Below, one piece after another: positions 44,143-53,925 of a stretch of 64,000 nucleotides of DNA. The translations under genes and the position numbers were made by a program. Location of the stretch: assembly GCF_006094275.1 (NCBI RefSeq), contig NZ_CP034412.1:682001-746000 (forward strand), read 5' to 3'. The notes under the pieces were generated by a model. It did no database searches, was not told where the DNA came from, and saw only the letters and a program-made list of their open reading frames with translations. The stretch is from Glutamicibacter creatinolyticus. GTDB taxonomy: Bacteria > Actinomycetota > Actinomycetes > Actinomycetales > Micrococcaceae. Positions within the stretch are counted from its first letter, which is position 1, and every line of letters begins with the position of its first letter.

Positions 44143-45474
44143 TCAGCTGTCCTGCTGGTAGACGTCCGGGATCCCGTCCTTGTTTTCGTCCCGGGTTTCA
44201 CGTTCGTGGATGACCCGGTAGCGGCGGTTACGCGGCACCAGCCACAGTGCGCCGAGGATCGCGGCGACAAACGATCCGGTAAGGATGGCCACCTTCGCGT
44301 GCTCGTAGTGCGGGGACTGCAGGCCGAAGGACAGCTCGGAGACCAGCAGCGAGACGGTGAAGCCGATGCCGGCCAGCAGCGTCACGCCCAGCAGGTCGCC
44401 CCACTTGGTGTCCTCATCCAGGGAAGCCTTGGTGAACTTGGTCAGCACCCAGGTCGAACCCATGATGCCGATCGGCTTGCCGACCACCAGACCGATGACA
44501 ATGCCCCAGAACACCGGATCCAGGAACAGTTCGCCGGCCGATTCCATGCCCACCACCGAGACGCCGGCGGAGAAGAAGGCGAACACCGGGATCGCGAACC
44601 CACTGGACAGTGGCCGGAAGCGGTGCTCGAACTCTTGGGCCAGTCCCCGTCCGCGCCCCGGGTGGCGGCGCTTGACCGGTACGCAGAAGCCCAGCACCAC
44701 GCCGGCAATGGTGGCGTGGATCCCCGAACCGAAAACGAAAATCCAGGTCAGTACGCCCAATGGCAGCAACAGCAGCCAAGCCGCCCAAGCATGGTTAGCG
44801 AAGAGCTTGCCGAAGGCGTAGGCCAGGATGGTAAACGCGGCAATCGGGATCAGGGCCAGGCCCAGGTAATTCAGCTTCAGCTCGTCGGTGAAGACAAACG
44901 CGATGATCACGATCGCGATCAAGTCATCGACCACGGCCAGGGTCAGCAGGAAGATGCGCAGCGCGGTGGGCAGGGCCGAACCGATGACGGCCAGCACCGC
45001 GACCGCGAACGCAATATCGGTGGCGGTGGGAATCGCCCAGCCGCGCAGGGTTTCCTCACCGGCGGAGAAGTTGATGATCGTGTAGAACAGGGCCGGGACC
45101 AGTACACCGCCAAACGCGGCCGTCACCGGCACAACGGCGGTCTTGAAACGCCGCAGGTCGCCGATCACGAATTCCTTCTTCAGCTCCAACCCGGTGAGGA
45201 AGAAGAAGATGGCCAGCAAGGCATCGGCCGCCCAGTGCCCGAGGGACAGATCCAGGTTCACGCCGAAGATCTCGGGCCCGAAGTGGAAGTCGCGCAACGC
45301 GAAGTATGAATCGCTCCAGGGGGTGTTGGCCCAGATCAGGGCCAGAACCGCACCGGCGATCAGCAGCATCCCGCCGACGGTTTCCTTGCGCAGGATCTTG
45401 CCGATGCGGATGAATTCGGGATAGCTCGGGCGGGAGAACAGGCGGTGCTGTCCTGGCGAGGGTGTTTGGGGCAT
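44143..45474 (-). CDS. nhaA: Na+/H+ antiporter NhaA
   Basis: A 443-residue inner-membrane antiporter exporting Na+ in exchange for protons. About twelve hydrophobic helices are present. The adjacent aspartates of the ion-binding site occur in [19 protein letters not shown] near residue 166, and family phrases such as [18 protein letters not shown] and NLPYNG-position equivalents near [16 protein letters not shown] are visible. The C-terminal ~35 residues are charged and cytosolic. The gene appears monocistronic. Confidence 0.96.
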   Translation of the reverse strand: MPQTPSPGQHRLFSRPSYPEFIRIGKILRKETVGGMLLIAGAVLALIWANTPWSDSYFALRDFHFGPEIFGVNLDLSLGHWAADALLAIFFFLTGLELKKEFVIGDLRRFKTAVVPVTAAFGGVLVPALFYTIINFSAGEETLRGWAIPTATDIAFAVAVLAVIGSALPTALRIFLLTLAVVDDLIAIVIIAFVFTDELKLNYLGLALIPIAAFTILAYAFGKLFANHAWAAWLLLLPLGVLTWIFVFGSGIHATIAGVVLGFCVPVKRRHPGRGRGLAQEFEHRFRPLSSGFAIPVFAFFSAGVSVVGMESAGELFLDPVFWGIVIGLVVGKPIGIMGSTWVLTKFTKASLDEDTKWGDLLGVTLLAGIGFTVSLLVSELSFGLQSPHYEHAKVAILTGSFVAAILGALWLVPRNRRYRVIHERETRDENKDGIPDVYQQDS

Positions 45475-45632
45475 GAAGGGTCTCGCTTACTACTTGGATG
45501 AACATTTTCCGCCGACCAGACTTCCCGGCACACCAAAGACAACAGTATCGATTTGAGCCGCAGCTCACAAGCAAAGCCCGGCGTCCACCGACGTCGTGGT
45601 CACCGGGCCTTGGGCTGGCGGGAAGAACGGAC

Positions 45633-46127
45633 TTACTTCGACAACCAGGCGTTGACCTGGGCTGCCTGCATGTTCAGGGCCTTGCCCAGGTACGGCTCGG
45701 CCGCCGAAGCGATCTTGCCGCCAATGAACGGAATGGAGGAGGAGACTTTTGCCTCAATGGCGAAATTGGTGCCCGCGGCGTTCGCGTCCAACGCCTCCGA
45801 GCCACTGACGCTCACCGGCACCCCGCCCACCGAGATGTCCACCGTGGCGGTGCGGCTGCCCGAGGCATCCGGGGCGCCCCACTTCTCGGTCTGAGTGACT
45901 TCCACGGAGGAGCCAACGAACTTCTTGGCCATGTCCGGCACCCGATCGGTGGGCAACGCGCGCACGGTGATCAGGGTAAAAGCGCCAGCGGTGTCGCCCT
46001 GGACGGAGAAGTCGGTCAGGGTTCCCTTGGCCAGGGTGGTCAGGTGCTCGGCGAACTCGCGGTTCGTCAGCGTGGCGATAATGTCGGAAACCGGGTGGGG
46101 AATCTGGGTGCTAGCGTTCAGTGCCAT
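45633..46127 (-). CDS. DUF2505 domain-containing protein
   Basis: A 164-residue protein of the DUF2505 family, found mainly in actinobacteria and resembling SRPBCC-type lipid or ligand-binding folds; no function is known. Features are ALNASTQIPHPVSDIIATL at the start, FSVQGDTAGAFTLITVRALPTD near 45, and the C-terminal GGKIASAAEPYLGKALNMQAAQVNAWL helix region (partly quoted). AAAGGATT lies upstream of the ATG. It is divergent from the mfd transcription unit. Confidence 0.83.
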   Translation of the reverse strand: MALNASTQIPHPVSDIIATLTNREFAEHLTTLAKGTLTDFSVQGDTAGAFTLITVRALPTDRVPDMAKKFVGSSVEVTQTEKWGAPDASGSRTATVDISVGGVPVSVSGSEALDANAAGTNFAIEAKVSSSIPFIGGKIASAAEPYLGKALNMQAAQVNAWLSK

Positions 46128-46227
46128 GGATGCGTTGCCAATCCTTTGTTATTCGCTGCGGGTACCCACCGGTTAATGTTCCCGGTGAATCGATCACAAT
46201 CTAGCCTACCGGCCAGCACCGGTTGGG

Positions 46228-46233
46228 TAGGCT
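46228..46233 (+). promoter_or_regulatory. -10 element upstream of the mfd leader ORF
   Basis: TAGGCT lies 8 bases before ATG 46242. This fits a leaderless start for the short ORF; AGGAGGG between them is too close to the ATG to act as a normal ribosome-binding site. Confidence 0.4.
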
Positions 46234-46241
46234 AGGAGGGC

Positions 46242-46391
46242 ATGGCGAAACACCATCTGATCTGTTGCGCGGCCCCCGGAACCCCGAAGGCCGCCCGTCG
46301 TGCTGCGCGCATGCCCGTCACCGACATGTCCGCCCCCGACATGCCCAGCGTCGAGATGCCCCACCCAGAATTGCCGCGAGAGGACCGTTGA
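46242..46391 (+). CDS. Short upstream ORF overlapping the mfd start (49 aa)
   Basis: A possible 49-residue leader peptide (MAKHHLICCAAPGTPKAARR...), with two adjacent Cys, a basic middle and a short Met-Pro-rich tail (DMSAPDMPSVEMPHPELP). Its TGA stop at 46389-46391 overlaps the TTG start of mfd at 46388, so translating ribosomes could pass directly to mfd. No family is recognised. It may be a regulatory leader rather than a functional protein, or chance coding. Confidence 0.4.
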   Translation: MAKHHLICCAAPGTPKAARRAARMPVTDMSAPDMPSVEMPHPELPREDR

Positions 46392-49300
46392 CTGTCATGA
46401 CCCTGCACGGACTGCATGATTTCCTGCGCACCGAGACGTCATTCAAGAGGATCCACGAGAACGCCGCCCGACCCTATTCCACGCGCAGCACCGAGATTGA
46501 GATCGCCGCGCCCGCCGGGATGCGCGCCATCCTCAGCGCCCAAGTCAGTGACGCGCTGGTCGCCGCCGAGCATGAGGGGGTGGTGCTGGTTGTCACCGCC
46601 ACCGGGCGGGAGGCCGAGGAGGTCTCCGAATCGCTGGGCGCCTACATGGACCGGGCCTCGGTCGCCGAGTTCCCCTCCTGGGAAACCCTGCCGCACGAAC
46701 GGCTCTCCCCGCGCAGCGACACCGTGGGCCGGCGCCTGGAGGTGCTGCGCCGGCTGCATGACGGCGATCCGAACCTGAAGGTGATCATCGCCCCGATCCG
46801 CGCGGTCCTGCAGCCTCTAGTGCAGGGACTGGGACAGCTGCGCCCGGTGCAGCTGGTGCTGGGGGCCGAACCCGGGTTCGACCAGGTGATCAAGGACCTG
46901 GCCGCGGCGGCCTACGCCCGGGTGGACATGGTGACCCACCGCGGGGAGTTTGCGGTGCGCGGCGGCATCATCGACGTCTTCCCCCCGACCCTGGACCACC
47001 CGGTGCGCATTGACTTCTTCGGTGACGAGATCGACACCATGCGCTACTTCTCGATCGCTGACCAGCGCTCCATGAGCGACCAGGCGCCGGAGCAGATCAC
47101 CGCCACCCCCTGCCGCGAACTGCTGATCACCGCGAAGGTGATGAGCCGGGCCGCGAAACTGGCCGATCAGTTCCCCGCAGCCACCGAAATGCTGACGAAG
47201 ATCGCCGGGGGGATCGCCGTGGAGGGCATGGAGTCCCTCGCCCCGGTGCTGGTGGACAAGATGGTGCCGCTGCTCTCGCTGCTGCCGGCTTCCTCGGTGG
47301 CGCTGGTCATGGAGCCAGAACGGGTGCGTACCCGGGCCCACGACCTGAATGAGACGAACGCCGAATTTTTGGCCGCCGCCTGGGCCTCGGCCTCCGATGG
47401 GGCCAATGCGCCGCTGGATCTGTCCACCGCGGAGGCCGGGCGCCAGCTGGCCTCGGGCGACTTCGCCTCGTTGAGCGAGACGGTGGAGCACGCCGCGGCG
47501 GCCGAGGTCTCCTGGTGGGCGGTGACCTCACTGGGCGCCGATGAGGAACTGGAGCTGGGAGCCGAGACCATCCGGGTGCACGCCCGCGAACCGCGCGGCT
47601 ACCAGGGGGACATCGAGGAAATGATGGCGTTCATCTCCTCCCGGATCCGCGATGAGTGGCGCCTGGTGGTCGCCACCGAAGGCCCCGGCCCGGCCGCCCG
47701 GCTCTCCCAGCTGTTCCACGAATACCAGATCCCGGCCCACCGGGTGGAGCAGATCTCCCAGGACCCCACCCCGGGGCTGATTGAGATCACCCAGGCACAG
47801 GCCGGACGCGGGTTCGTGTTCGATGAGCTGAAGTTCGGCCTGCTCACCGAGGCCGACCTGCTGGGCCGCTCCAGCGCCTACGCCCCGCGCGCCGGCAAGA
47901 AGATGACCGCCAAGCGCAAACGCAACGCGGTGGACCCGTTGTCCCTGGTCGCCGGGGACTACATCGTGCATGAGCAGCACGGCATCGGCAAGTTCGTGGA
48001 GCTGGTGGCCCGCAAGGTCGCCGGGTCCTCCAAGGACGCCAGGCGCGAATACCTGGTGGTGGAGTACGCCCCCTCCAAGCGCGGCGCCCCCGGCGACCGC
48101 TTGTTCGTGCCCATGGACCAGCTGGACACCATCACCCGCTACGTGGGCGCCGAATCACCCAGCCTGTCCAAGATGGGCGGGTCGGACTGGTCGAACACGA
48201 AGTCCAAGGCCCGCAAGGCGGTCAAGCAGATCGCCGGGGACCTGATCAAGCTGTACTCGGCGCGCATGGCCAGTCGCGGCCACGCCTTTGGATCCGACAC
48301 CCCCTGGCAGTCGGAGCTGGAGGAGGCCTTCGCCTATGTGGAGACCCCGGACCAGCTCACCGCCATCAACGAGGTGAAGGCCGATATGGAAAAGCAGGTC
48401 CCGATGGACCGGCTGATCTCCGGGGACGTGGGCTTTGGCAAGACCGAGATCGCGGTGCGCGCCGCCTTCAAGGCGGTGCAGGACTCCAAGCAGGTGGCCC
48501 TGCTGGTGCCCACCACGCTGCTGGCTTCCCAGCACTACCAGACCTTCACCGAACGCTACTCCGGATTCCCGGTGCGGGTGAAGGCGCTCTCGCGCTTCCA
48601 GACCGCCAAGGAAGCCAAGGAGGTGCTCGCCGGGCTTAAGGACGGCAGCGTGGACATCGTCATCGGCACCCACCGGCTGCTGTCCAAGAACGTGGAGTTC
48701 AAGAACCTGGGCCTGGTGATCATCGACGAGGAGCAGCGCTTCGGCGTGGAGCACAAGGAGGAGCTGAAGAAGCTGCGCACCAACGTGGATGTGCTGGCCA
48801 TGAGCGCCACCCCGATCCCGCGCACCCTGGAGATGAGCCTGACCGGGATCCGGGAAACCTCCACGCTGGCCACCCCGCCGGAGGAGCGCCACCCGGTGCT
48901 CACCTATGTGGGTCCACGCACCGACAAGCAGATCTCCGCGGCGATCCGTCGCGAGCTGATGCGTGACGGTCAGGTGTTCTTCGTGCACAACCGGGTTTCC
49001 TCGATTGAGCGGGTCGCCGCCGAACTGCGCGAGCTGGTGCCCGAGGCGCGGGTTGAGGTGGCCCACGGCAAGATGAGTGAATCCCGCCTGGAACGGATCA
49101 TCCAGGACTTCTGGGAACGCAAGTTTGATGTGCTGGTTTCCACCACCATCATCGAAACCGGCCTGGACATCTCCAACGCGAACACGCTGATCGTGGACCG
49201 GGCCAACAACTACGGCCTGTCCCAGCTGCACCAGCTGCGCGGGCGCGTGGGCCGGGCCCGGGAACGGGCCTACGCCTACTTCCTGTGGGACGCCGAAAAG

Positions 49301-50020
49301 CCGCTGGGCGAGGTGGCCCTGGAGCGGCTGAAGGCGGTCGCGGCGCACAATGAACTCGGCTCGGGCTACCAGCTGGCGATGAAGGACCTGGAACTGCGCG
49401 GGGCGGGCAACCTGCTGGGCGGGGAACAGTCCGGGCACATCGCCGGGGTGGGCTTCGACCTGTACCTGCGCCTAGTCGGGGAGGCCGTGGCCGACTACAA
49501 GGGGGAGGGGGACACCGAGCCGACGGAAATGAAGATCGAGCTGCCGGTCAACGCCCACCTGCCCCACGACTACGTGCCCGGCGAACGGCTGCGCCTGGAG
49601 GCGTACCGCAACATCGCCTCCGCCGAGACCCCCGAGGCGCTGGCCGAGGTGGGGGAGGAGCTGGTGGACCGCTACGGCAAGATGCCGGCCCCGGTGCAGA
49701 ACTTGTTGCGGGTGGCCGGGCTGCGGATCCGGGCCCGGGCAGCGGGCCTGAGCGACATCCAGCTGATCGGCAACCACGTGAAGGTCGCCCCGGCGAAGAT
49801 CGAGGACCTGCCCGCCTCCCGCCAGGTGCGCCTGGAGCGGCTGTATCCGGGGGCAGCGAACAAGCCGGCGCTGAACGCGATCTTCTTCGATCGTCCGCGC
49901 ACCGCCCCGGTAGGCGGACGCCCGCTGGCCGACGAGGAGATCCTGGACTGGGCCGAACAGCTGCTCTACAACCTGTTCGAAACCCAGCCGGCCCCCTCGG
50001 CCGCCGGCACCGGGGCCTGA
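46388..50020 (+). CDS. mfd: Transcription-repair coupling factor
   Basis: A protein of about 1210 residues that removes RNA polymerase stalled at DNA damage and recruits UvrA. The N-terminal UvrB-like region includes [20 protein letters not shown] near residues 95-115; the RNA-polymerase-interacting CarD-like domain has [13 protein letters not shown] near 525; the SF2 translocase has [15 protein letters not shown] near 680, [13 protein letters not shown] near 780 and [12 protein letters not shown] near 945. The C-terminal TRCF domain is present. Start is either TTG 46388, with GAGAGGA four bases upstream and overlapping the short ORF stop, or ATG 46397. Ends before a strong terminator. Confidence 0.95.
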   Translation: MTVMTLHGLHDFLRTETSFKRIHENAARPYSTRSTEIEIAAPAGMRAILSAQVSDALVAAEHEGVVLVVTATGREAEEVSESLGAYMDRASVAEFPSWETLPHERLSPRSDTVGRRLEVLRRLHDGDPNLKVIIAPIRAVLQPLVQGLGQLRPVQLVLGAEPGFDQVIKDLAAAAYARVDMVTHRGEFAVRGGIIDVFPPTLDHPVRIDFFGDEIDTMRYFSIADQRSMSDQAPEQITATPCRELLITAKVMSRAAKLADQFPAATEMLTKIAGGIAVEGMESLAPVLVDKMVPLLSLLPASSVALVMEPERVRTRAHDLNETNAEFLAAAWASASDGANAPLDLSTAEAGRQLASGDFASLSETVEHAAAAEVSWWAVTSLGADEELELGAETIRVHAREPRGYQGDIEEMMAFISSRIRDEWRLVVATEGPGPAARLSQLFHEYQIPAHRVEQISQDPTPGLIEITQAQAGRGFVFDELKFGLLTEADLLGRSSAYAPRAGKKMTAKRKRNAVDPLSLVAGDYIVHEQHGIGKFVELVARKVAGSSKDARREYLVVEYAPSKRGAPGDRLFVPMDQLDTITRYVGAESPSLSKMGGSDWSNTKSKARKAVKQIAGDLIKLYSARMASRGHAFGSDTPWQSELEEAFAYVETPDQLTAINEVKADMEKQVPMDRLISGDVGFGKTEIAVRAAFKAVQDSKQVALLVPTTLLASQHYQTFTERYSGFPVRVKALSRFQTAKEAKEVLAGLKDGSVDIVIGTHRLLSKNVEFKNLGLVIIDEEQRFGVEHKEELKKLRTNVDVLAMSATPIPRTLEMSLTGIRETSTLATPPEERHPVLTYVGPRTDKQISAAIRRELMRDGQVFFVHNRVSSIERVAAELRELVPEARVEVAHGKMSESRLERIIQDFWERKFDVLVSTTIIETGLDISNANTLIVDRANNYGLSQLHQLRGRVGRARERAYAYFLWDAEKPLGEVALERLKAVAAHNELGSGYQLAMKDLELRGAGNLLGGEQSGHIAGVGFDLYLRLVGEAVADYKGEGDTEPTEMKIELPVNAHLPHDYVPGERLRLEAYRNIASAETPEALAEVGEELVDRYGKMPAPVQNLLRVAGLRIRARAAGLSDIQLIGNHVKVAPAKIEDLPASRQVRLERLYPGAANKPALNAIFFDRPRTAPVGGRPLADEEILDWAEQLLYNLFETQPAPSAAGTGA

Positions 50021-50090
50021 TCCCACCAGCCCGTTCCTGCCGGCCCGCGCGTCGGCCGGACCGGGCGGTAGGCCCACGCACCAGGGAACG

Positions 50091-50130
50091 AAAAAGGTGG
50101 ATGGATCCGTGCGGATCCATCCACCTTTTT
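50091..50130. terminator. Strong bidirectional terminator after mfd
   Basis: A perfect 19-bp stem with a 2-base loop whose arms begin with AAAAAGG and end with CCTTTTT, so each strand has a hairpin followed by a U-run. It lies between mfd and the convergent small membrane protein gene. Confidence 0.92.
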
Positions 50131-50161
50131 GCCGGTGCGGTGACTAACGTCGCGGCAGGTC

Positions 50162-50407
50162 TTAGTCGTTCTGGTGCATGGTGACTTCGGCCGAGTCGGC
50201 GCGCCCCATCAGGTGCATCGGAATGGCGAAGCCCAGGGAGACCAGGGCGAAGCACAGGATCGAGGGGATCCAGGCGTTGTCCAGCGACCAGAACGACAGG
50301 GCGTAGATGCCACCGGCGAACATGACGAAGAAGATCACAAAGCTGATGACGTTGCCAACCAGGCGACCCTCGCCGGAGTGGGAGACGTTCTTGTCGTTCG
50401 AGTACAC
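50162..50407 (-). CDS. Small membrane protein, hypothetical (81 aa)
   Basis: An 81-residue protein with two hydrophobic helices (about 17-37 and 45-67) and short polar ends. GTG 50407 is preceded by a clear AAGGAGAAATA. It is 34 bases after deoC on the same strand, suggesting it may be translated from the nucleoside-salvage transcript. No family is recognised. Confidence 0.7.
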   Translation of the reverse strand: MYSNDKNVSHSGEGRLVGNVISFVIFFVMFAGGIYALSFWSLDNAWIPSILCFALVSLGFAIPMHLMGRADSAEVTMHQND

Positions 50408-50441
50408 TATTTCTCCTTGTGGAACGAAAACCTGCGGCCGG

Positions 50442-51128
50442 TTAGTAGCCGGTCCCGCCTTGTCCTCCCTCTAGGATAGCAACTCCTGAGCTGGACCCAA
50501 GACGGGTGGCGCCGGCGGCGATCATGGCCCGCGCGGTTTCCAAGGTGCGCACCCCGCCGGAGGCCTTGACGCCCATCTGTTCGCCCACGGTGCGGCGCAT
50601 CAGCTCCACATCCTCCACGGTGGCCCCGCCGGTGGAGAAGCCGGTGGAGGTCTTCACGAAGTCGGCGCCCGCGGACTTGGCGGAGGTGCAGGCCAGCACC
50701 TTGGCCGACTCGTCCAGCAGGGCGGTTTCAATGATGACCTTCAAGATCGCCCCGCCCTCATGCACTGCCTGGGCGACCGCGAAGATGTCGTTGACCAGCG
50801 CGTCGCCATCCCCGCGCAGCGCGGCGGCCACGTCGATGACCATGTCAATCTCGTTCGCGCCGTCGGAGATCGCCTGCTTGGCCTCAAACACCTTGGTTTC
50901 GGTGGTGCTGGCCCCCAACGGGAAGCCGATGACCGAGCAGGTGAGCACGTCACTGCCGGCCAGCTCACGGGCAACGGTGGAAACCCACAGCGGGTTCACG
51001 CACACCGACTTGAAGTGGTACTGCTTGGCCTCGGTACAGATCTGCACGATCTGCTCCCGGGAGGCGTTCTGCGCCAGCAGCGTGTGGTCGATGTACCCGG
51101 CAATGTCCTGGGCGGAAAGTTCGGTCAT
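50442..51128 (-). CDS. deoC: Deoxyribose-phosphate aldolase
   Basis: A 228-residue class I aldolase that splits 2-deoxyribose-5-phosphate into glyceraldehyde-3-phosphate and acetaldehyde. The Schiff-base lysine is in [17 protein letters not shown] near residue 155; [14 protein letters not shown]-type sequence near 95 and [20 protein letters not shown] near 185-205 are typical. ATG 51128 is preferred to upstream candidates because AAGGA lies six bases before it. It is downstream of the mutase and punA genes on the same strand. Confidence 0.95.
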   Translation of the reverse strand: MTELSAQDIAGYIDHTLLAQNASREQIVQICTEAKQYHFKSVCVNPLWVSTVARELAGSDVLTCSVIGFPLGASTTETKVFEAKQAISDGANEIDMVIDVAAALRGDGDALVNDIFAVAQAVHEGGAILKVIIETALLDESAKVLACTSAKSAGADFVKTSTGFSTGGATVEDVELMRRTVGEQMGVKASGGVRTLETARAMIAAGATRLGSSSGVAILEGGQGGTGY

Positions 51129-51231
51129 GATCATCCTTGCCAATCGTTGGGGCTGGGGTCCAAGGACCGCAGCCGAACACTAAAAGCGAACTGTGAAATC
51201 GTGGGGTCCCTTCAGGACCTGCGGGTGGGGG

Positions 51232-52968
51232 CTAGCTATCGGCGAAAAATTCGGCGAGTTCGGCCTTGATGGCCACGCACTCGGCGGTAGCCTGCTCACG
51301 CAGTGCGCCCACCGGGACTCCTGGTTCCACCGAGACGATGGTCTCGATGTAGCACTTGAGTTTCGGTTCGGTGCCGGAGGGACGGATGATGACCCGGGCC
51401 CGGTTGGCGGTGTGCAGCACCACCGCATCGGTGGCCGGCAGCTGCGCGCCTGCGCGGGCCAGGTCCACCACCTCGCTGACCGGTGCCCCGGCCAGGGTGC
51501 GCGGGGCGTGCGTGCGCACCCGCTGCATCAGCACGGGGATCCGCGACAGGTCGGTGAAGCGCAGTGAGAGCTGGTCGGTGACATGCACGCCGTGGGCCGC
51601 GGCCAGTTCCTCCAGGCGCCGGGCCAGGCTCGAACCGGCGGCCTTCAGCTCGCTGGCCAGTTCGGCCAGCACCAGCCCGGCCGATATCCCGTCCTTGTCC
51701 CGCACCAGTTCCGGGGCCACGCAGTAGCCCAGGGCCTCCTCGTAGCCGAAGCCCAGGTGCGGAACCCGGGAGATCCACTTGAAACCGGTCAGCGTCTGGG
51801 CATGTGGGCGTCCGGCGGCGGCCGCGATCGAGCCCAGCATCCGGGAGGAAACAATCGAGTTGGCCAGCACCGCGCCCTCGGGCAGGCGCGGTGCCAGGTA
51901 GTCGCCCAGCAGCCATCCCACCTCGTCCCCGCGCAGCATCCGCCATCCGGACTCGGTGTGCACCGCAGCGGCGCAGCGGTCCGCGTCCGGGTCGTTGGCG
52001 ATCACCAGGTCCGCCTCCAGCCGCTGGGCCAGCTGCAGGGACAGGTCGATGGCCCCGGGTTCCTCAGGGTTCGGGAACGCGACGGTGGGGAACTGCGGGT
52101 CCGGTTCGGCCTGCTCCGGCACCTGGTGCACGTCGCTGAAGCCGGCCCCGGCCAGGGCCTGGGCCATGGTGTGCCCGCCCACCCCGTGCATCGCACTGAC
52201 CACGATGCGCAGCTGTTCGCGGGCCGCCTGGTGTTGTGCGCCGGCCTCGGGGATCACCTTCGCGATCGCCTTCAGGTAACGGGCCTCAATGTCCCCGGGC
52301 TGCCCGGCGGCGGGCAGCACCTGCCAGCCGGAGGGGGCCAGCAGGATGTCATCGACCGGCTGGTCGTGGTCAATCAGGGCGGCAATTTCCGCGTCGATCG
52401 GGGCGACGATCTGGGCGCCGCGCCCATGCTCGTCGCTGACCCGCCCGCCAACGTAGACCTTGTAGCCGTTGTCCTGGGGCGGGTTGTGGCTGGCGGTGAC
52501 CATCACCCCGGCCTCGGCGTCCAGCTCGCGTACCGCCCAGGCCAGCACGGGGGTGGGCAGCGGGGACGGCATCAGGTGCACGTCGAATCCGGCGGCGGTG
52601 AAGATCGCCGCCGAATCCAGGGCGAACTGGTGCGAATTGTGGCGGGCGTCAAAGCCCACCACCACGCTCGGGGTGTAGGCGCGCTGGGCGCGGTGGGCCA
52701 GGAAGCGGGCGATCCCGGCGGCGGTGCGGCGCACGACCACGCGGTTCATCCGCATCGGCCCGGCCCCCAGCTCGGCCCGCAGCCCGGCCGTGCCAAAGAC
52801 CAGATTGGCGCTGAAGCGCTCGGTCAAATCCTGCAGCGCATCAGCCCGGCCGGCCTGGGCGCCCTGGATTAGCGAGGCCAGCTCGGCCTGGGTCTGCGGG
52901 TCGGGGTCACTTGCCGCCCAGGCCTGGGCCCGGGCGAGCAGCTGTGCGTTGCCGGTGCTGTCGATCAA
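51232..52968 (-). CDS. Phospho-sugar mutase (phosphohexomutase superfamily; possible phosphopentomutase)
   Basis: A 578-residue alpha-D-phosphohexomutase. The phosphorylated serine is S160 in GVMVTASHNPPQDNGYK, the metal loop is DPDADR near 320, the sugar-binding loop is GYEEALGY near 415 and the phosphate-binding loop is RPSGTEPKLKCYIE near 540. GYEEALGY and overall size are closer to PGM2-type enzymes, which include phosphopentomutases, than to short bacterial PMM/PGM proteins. Lying between punA (39 bases upstream) and deoC (103 bases downstream), it is well placed to interconvert (deoxy)ribose-1- and -5-phosphates. The start is a TTG with AAAGGTAGG upstream. Confidence 0.88.
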   Translation of the reverse strand: MIDSTGNAQLLARAQAWAASDPDPQTQAELASLIQGAQAGRADALQDLTERFSANLVFGTAGLRAELGAGPMRMNRVVVRRTAAGIARFLAHRAQRAYTPSVVVGFDARHNSHQFALDSAAIFTAAGFDVHLMPSPLPTPVLAWAVRELDAEAGVMVTASHNPPQDNGYKVYVGGRVSDEHGRGAQIVAPIDAEIAALIDHDQPVDDILLAPSGWQVLPAAGQPGDIEARYLKAIAKVIPEAGAQHQAAREQLRIVVSAMHGVGGHTMAQALAGAGFSDVHQVPEQAEPDPQFPTVAFPNPEEPGAIDLSLQLAQRLEADLVIANDPDADRCAAAVHTESGWRMLRGDEVGWLLGDYLAPRLPEGAVLANSIVSSRMLGSIAAAAGRPHAQTLTGFKWISRVPHLGFGYEEALGYCVAPELVRDKDGISAGLVLAELASELKAAGSSLARRLEELAAAHGVHVTDQLSLRFTDLSRIPVLMQRVRTHAPRTLAGAPVSEVVDLARAGAQLPATDAVVLHTANRARVIIRPSGTEPKLKCYIETIVSVEPGVPVGALREQATAECVAIKAELAEFFADS

Positions 52969-53007
52969 CTGTGTGCCTACCTTTGCTGGGGGCGTGAAAC
53001 GCCGTGA

Positions 53008-53817
53008 CTAGAAGCGGGAGATGATCTCGGCCAACAGCTTGGAGATCCGCGGCCCGGCCGCCTGCCCGGCTTCGATGACCTCTTCGTGGCTCAGGGCCAT
53101 GTCGCTGATCCCGGCGGCCAGGTTGGTCACCAGGGAAATGCCGAAGACCTCCATCCCGGCATGGCGGGCGGCAATGGCCTCCAGGGCGGTGGACATGCCC
53201 ACCAGGTTCGCCCCAATCACCTTGGCGTACTGCACCTCGGCCGGGGTTTCGTAGTGCGGGCCGGTGAACTGGGCGTACACGCCCTCATCCAGGCTCGGGT
53301 CCACCTCGCGCGCGATTCGGCGCAGGCGCGAGGAGTACAGGTCGGTCAGGTCCACGAACGTGGCCCCCTCCAGCGGGGAGGCGGCGGTGAGGTTGATGTG
53401 GTCCGAGATCAGCACCGGGGTGCCCGGGGCCCAGTTCGGGTTCAGCCCGCCGCAGCCGTTGGTCAACACCAGCTGGGTGCAGCCGGCGGCCGCCGCTGTG
53501 CGGATCGGGTGCACCACCGCGCGCACCCCGCGCCCCTCATAGAAGTGGGAGCGCGCCCCCAGCACCAGCACCCGCTTGCCGTCCCGGGTGAGGATCGAGG
53601 AAATGTGGCCCTTGTGCCCGGGCACCGCCGGGGCATGGAAACCGGGAATGGTGGCCGCGTCCAGGGTGTGGGTGGTCTCGCCGATCAGTTCGGCGGCCTG
53701 CCCCCACCCGGAGCCGAGGACCACGGCCAGATCGTGCTTGGCAACGCCGGTGGCCTCGGCGATCGCCCCGGCCGCTTCCTGGGCCAGGGTGCTGGGATCA
53801 ATATCGAAAGTAGTCAC
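53008..53817 (-). CDS. Purine-nucleoside phosphorylase
   Basis: A 269-residue trimeric-type (PNP/MTAP family) phosphorylase that splits purine (deoxy)nucleosides to base and (deoxy)ribose-1-phosphate. Conserved features are the N-terminal VLGSGWG, RSHFYEG near residue 90, VLTNGCGGLNPNWAPGTPVLI near 117-137 (partly quoted), and the C-terminal GISLVTNLAAGIS and EVIEAG. GTG 53817 has TAGCGT six bases upstream, fitting a leaderless mRNA. It is the first gene of a salvage operon and divergent from lpdA. Confidence 0.94.
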   Translation of the reverse strand: MTTFDIDPSTLAQEAAGAIAEATGVAKHDLAVVLGSGWGQAAELIGETTHTLDAATIPGFHAPAVPGHKGHISSILTRDGKRVLVLGARSHFYEGRGVRAVVHPIRTAAAAGCTQLVLTNGCGGLNPNWAPGTPVLISDHINLTAASPLEGATFVDLTDLYSSRLRRIAREVDPSLDEGVYAQFTGPHYETPAEVQYAKVIGANLVGMSTALEAIAARHAGMEVFGISLVTNLAAGISDMALSHEEVIEAGQAAGPRISKLLAEIISRF

Positions 53818-53823
53818 GGCAAT

Positions 53824-53829
53824 ACGCTA
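53824..53829 (-). promoter_or_regulatory. -10 element of leaderless purine phosphorylase transcript
   Basis: TAGCGT on the minus strand, 6 bases before GTG 53817. Confidence 0.45.
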
Positions 53830-53912
53830 CCGCCCGGTATGCGTTTTTGTCAGTTGAACCCGGCCCGCGCGGGCGCGCACCGGGCGAATGTGCACGCGCT
53901 GGCCCAATAAGA

Positions 53913-53918
53913 GACAAT
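53913..53918 (+). promoter_or_regulatory. -10 element of leaderless lpdA transcript
   Basis: GACAAT lies exactly 7 bases before GTG 53926; the ATG at 53917 overlaps the hexamer, so GTG 53926 is the more likely start. Confidence 0.45.
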
Positions 53919-53925
53919 GGGGTGC

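Noticed and set aside
44134-45309. A 391-codon plus-strand frame opposite nhaA
   Set aside because: Gln/Arg/Gly-rich with no recognisable domain, no start signal and fully antisense to a clear antiporter gene.
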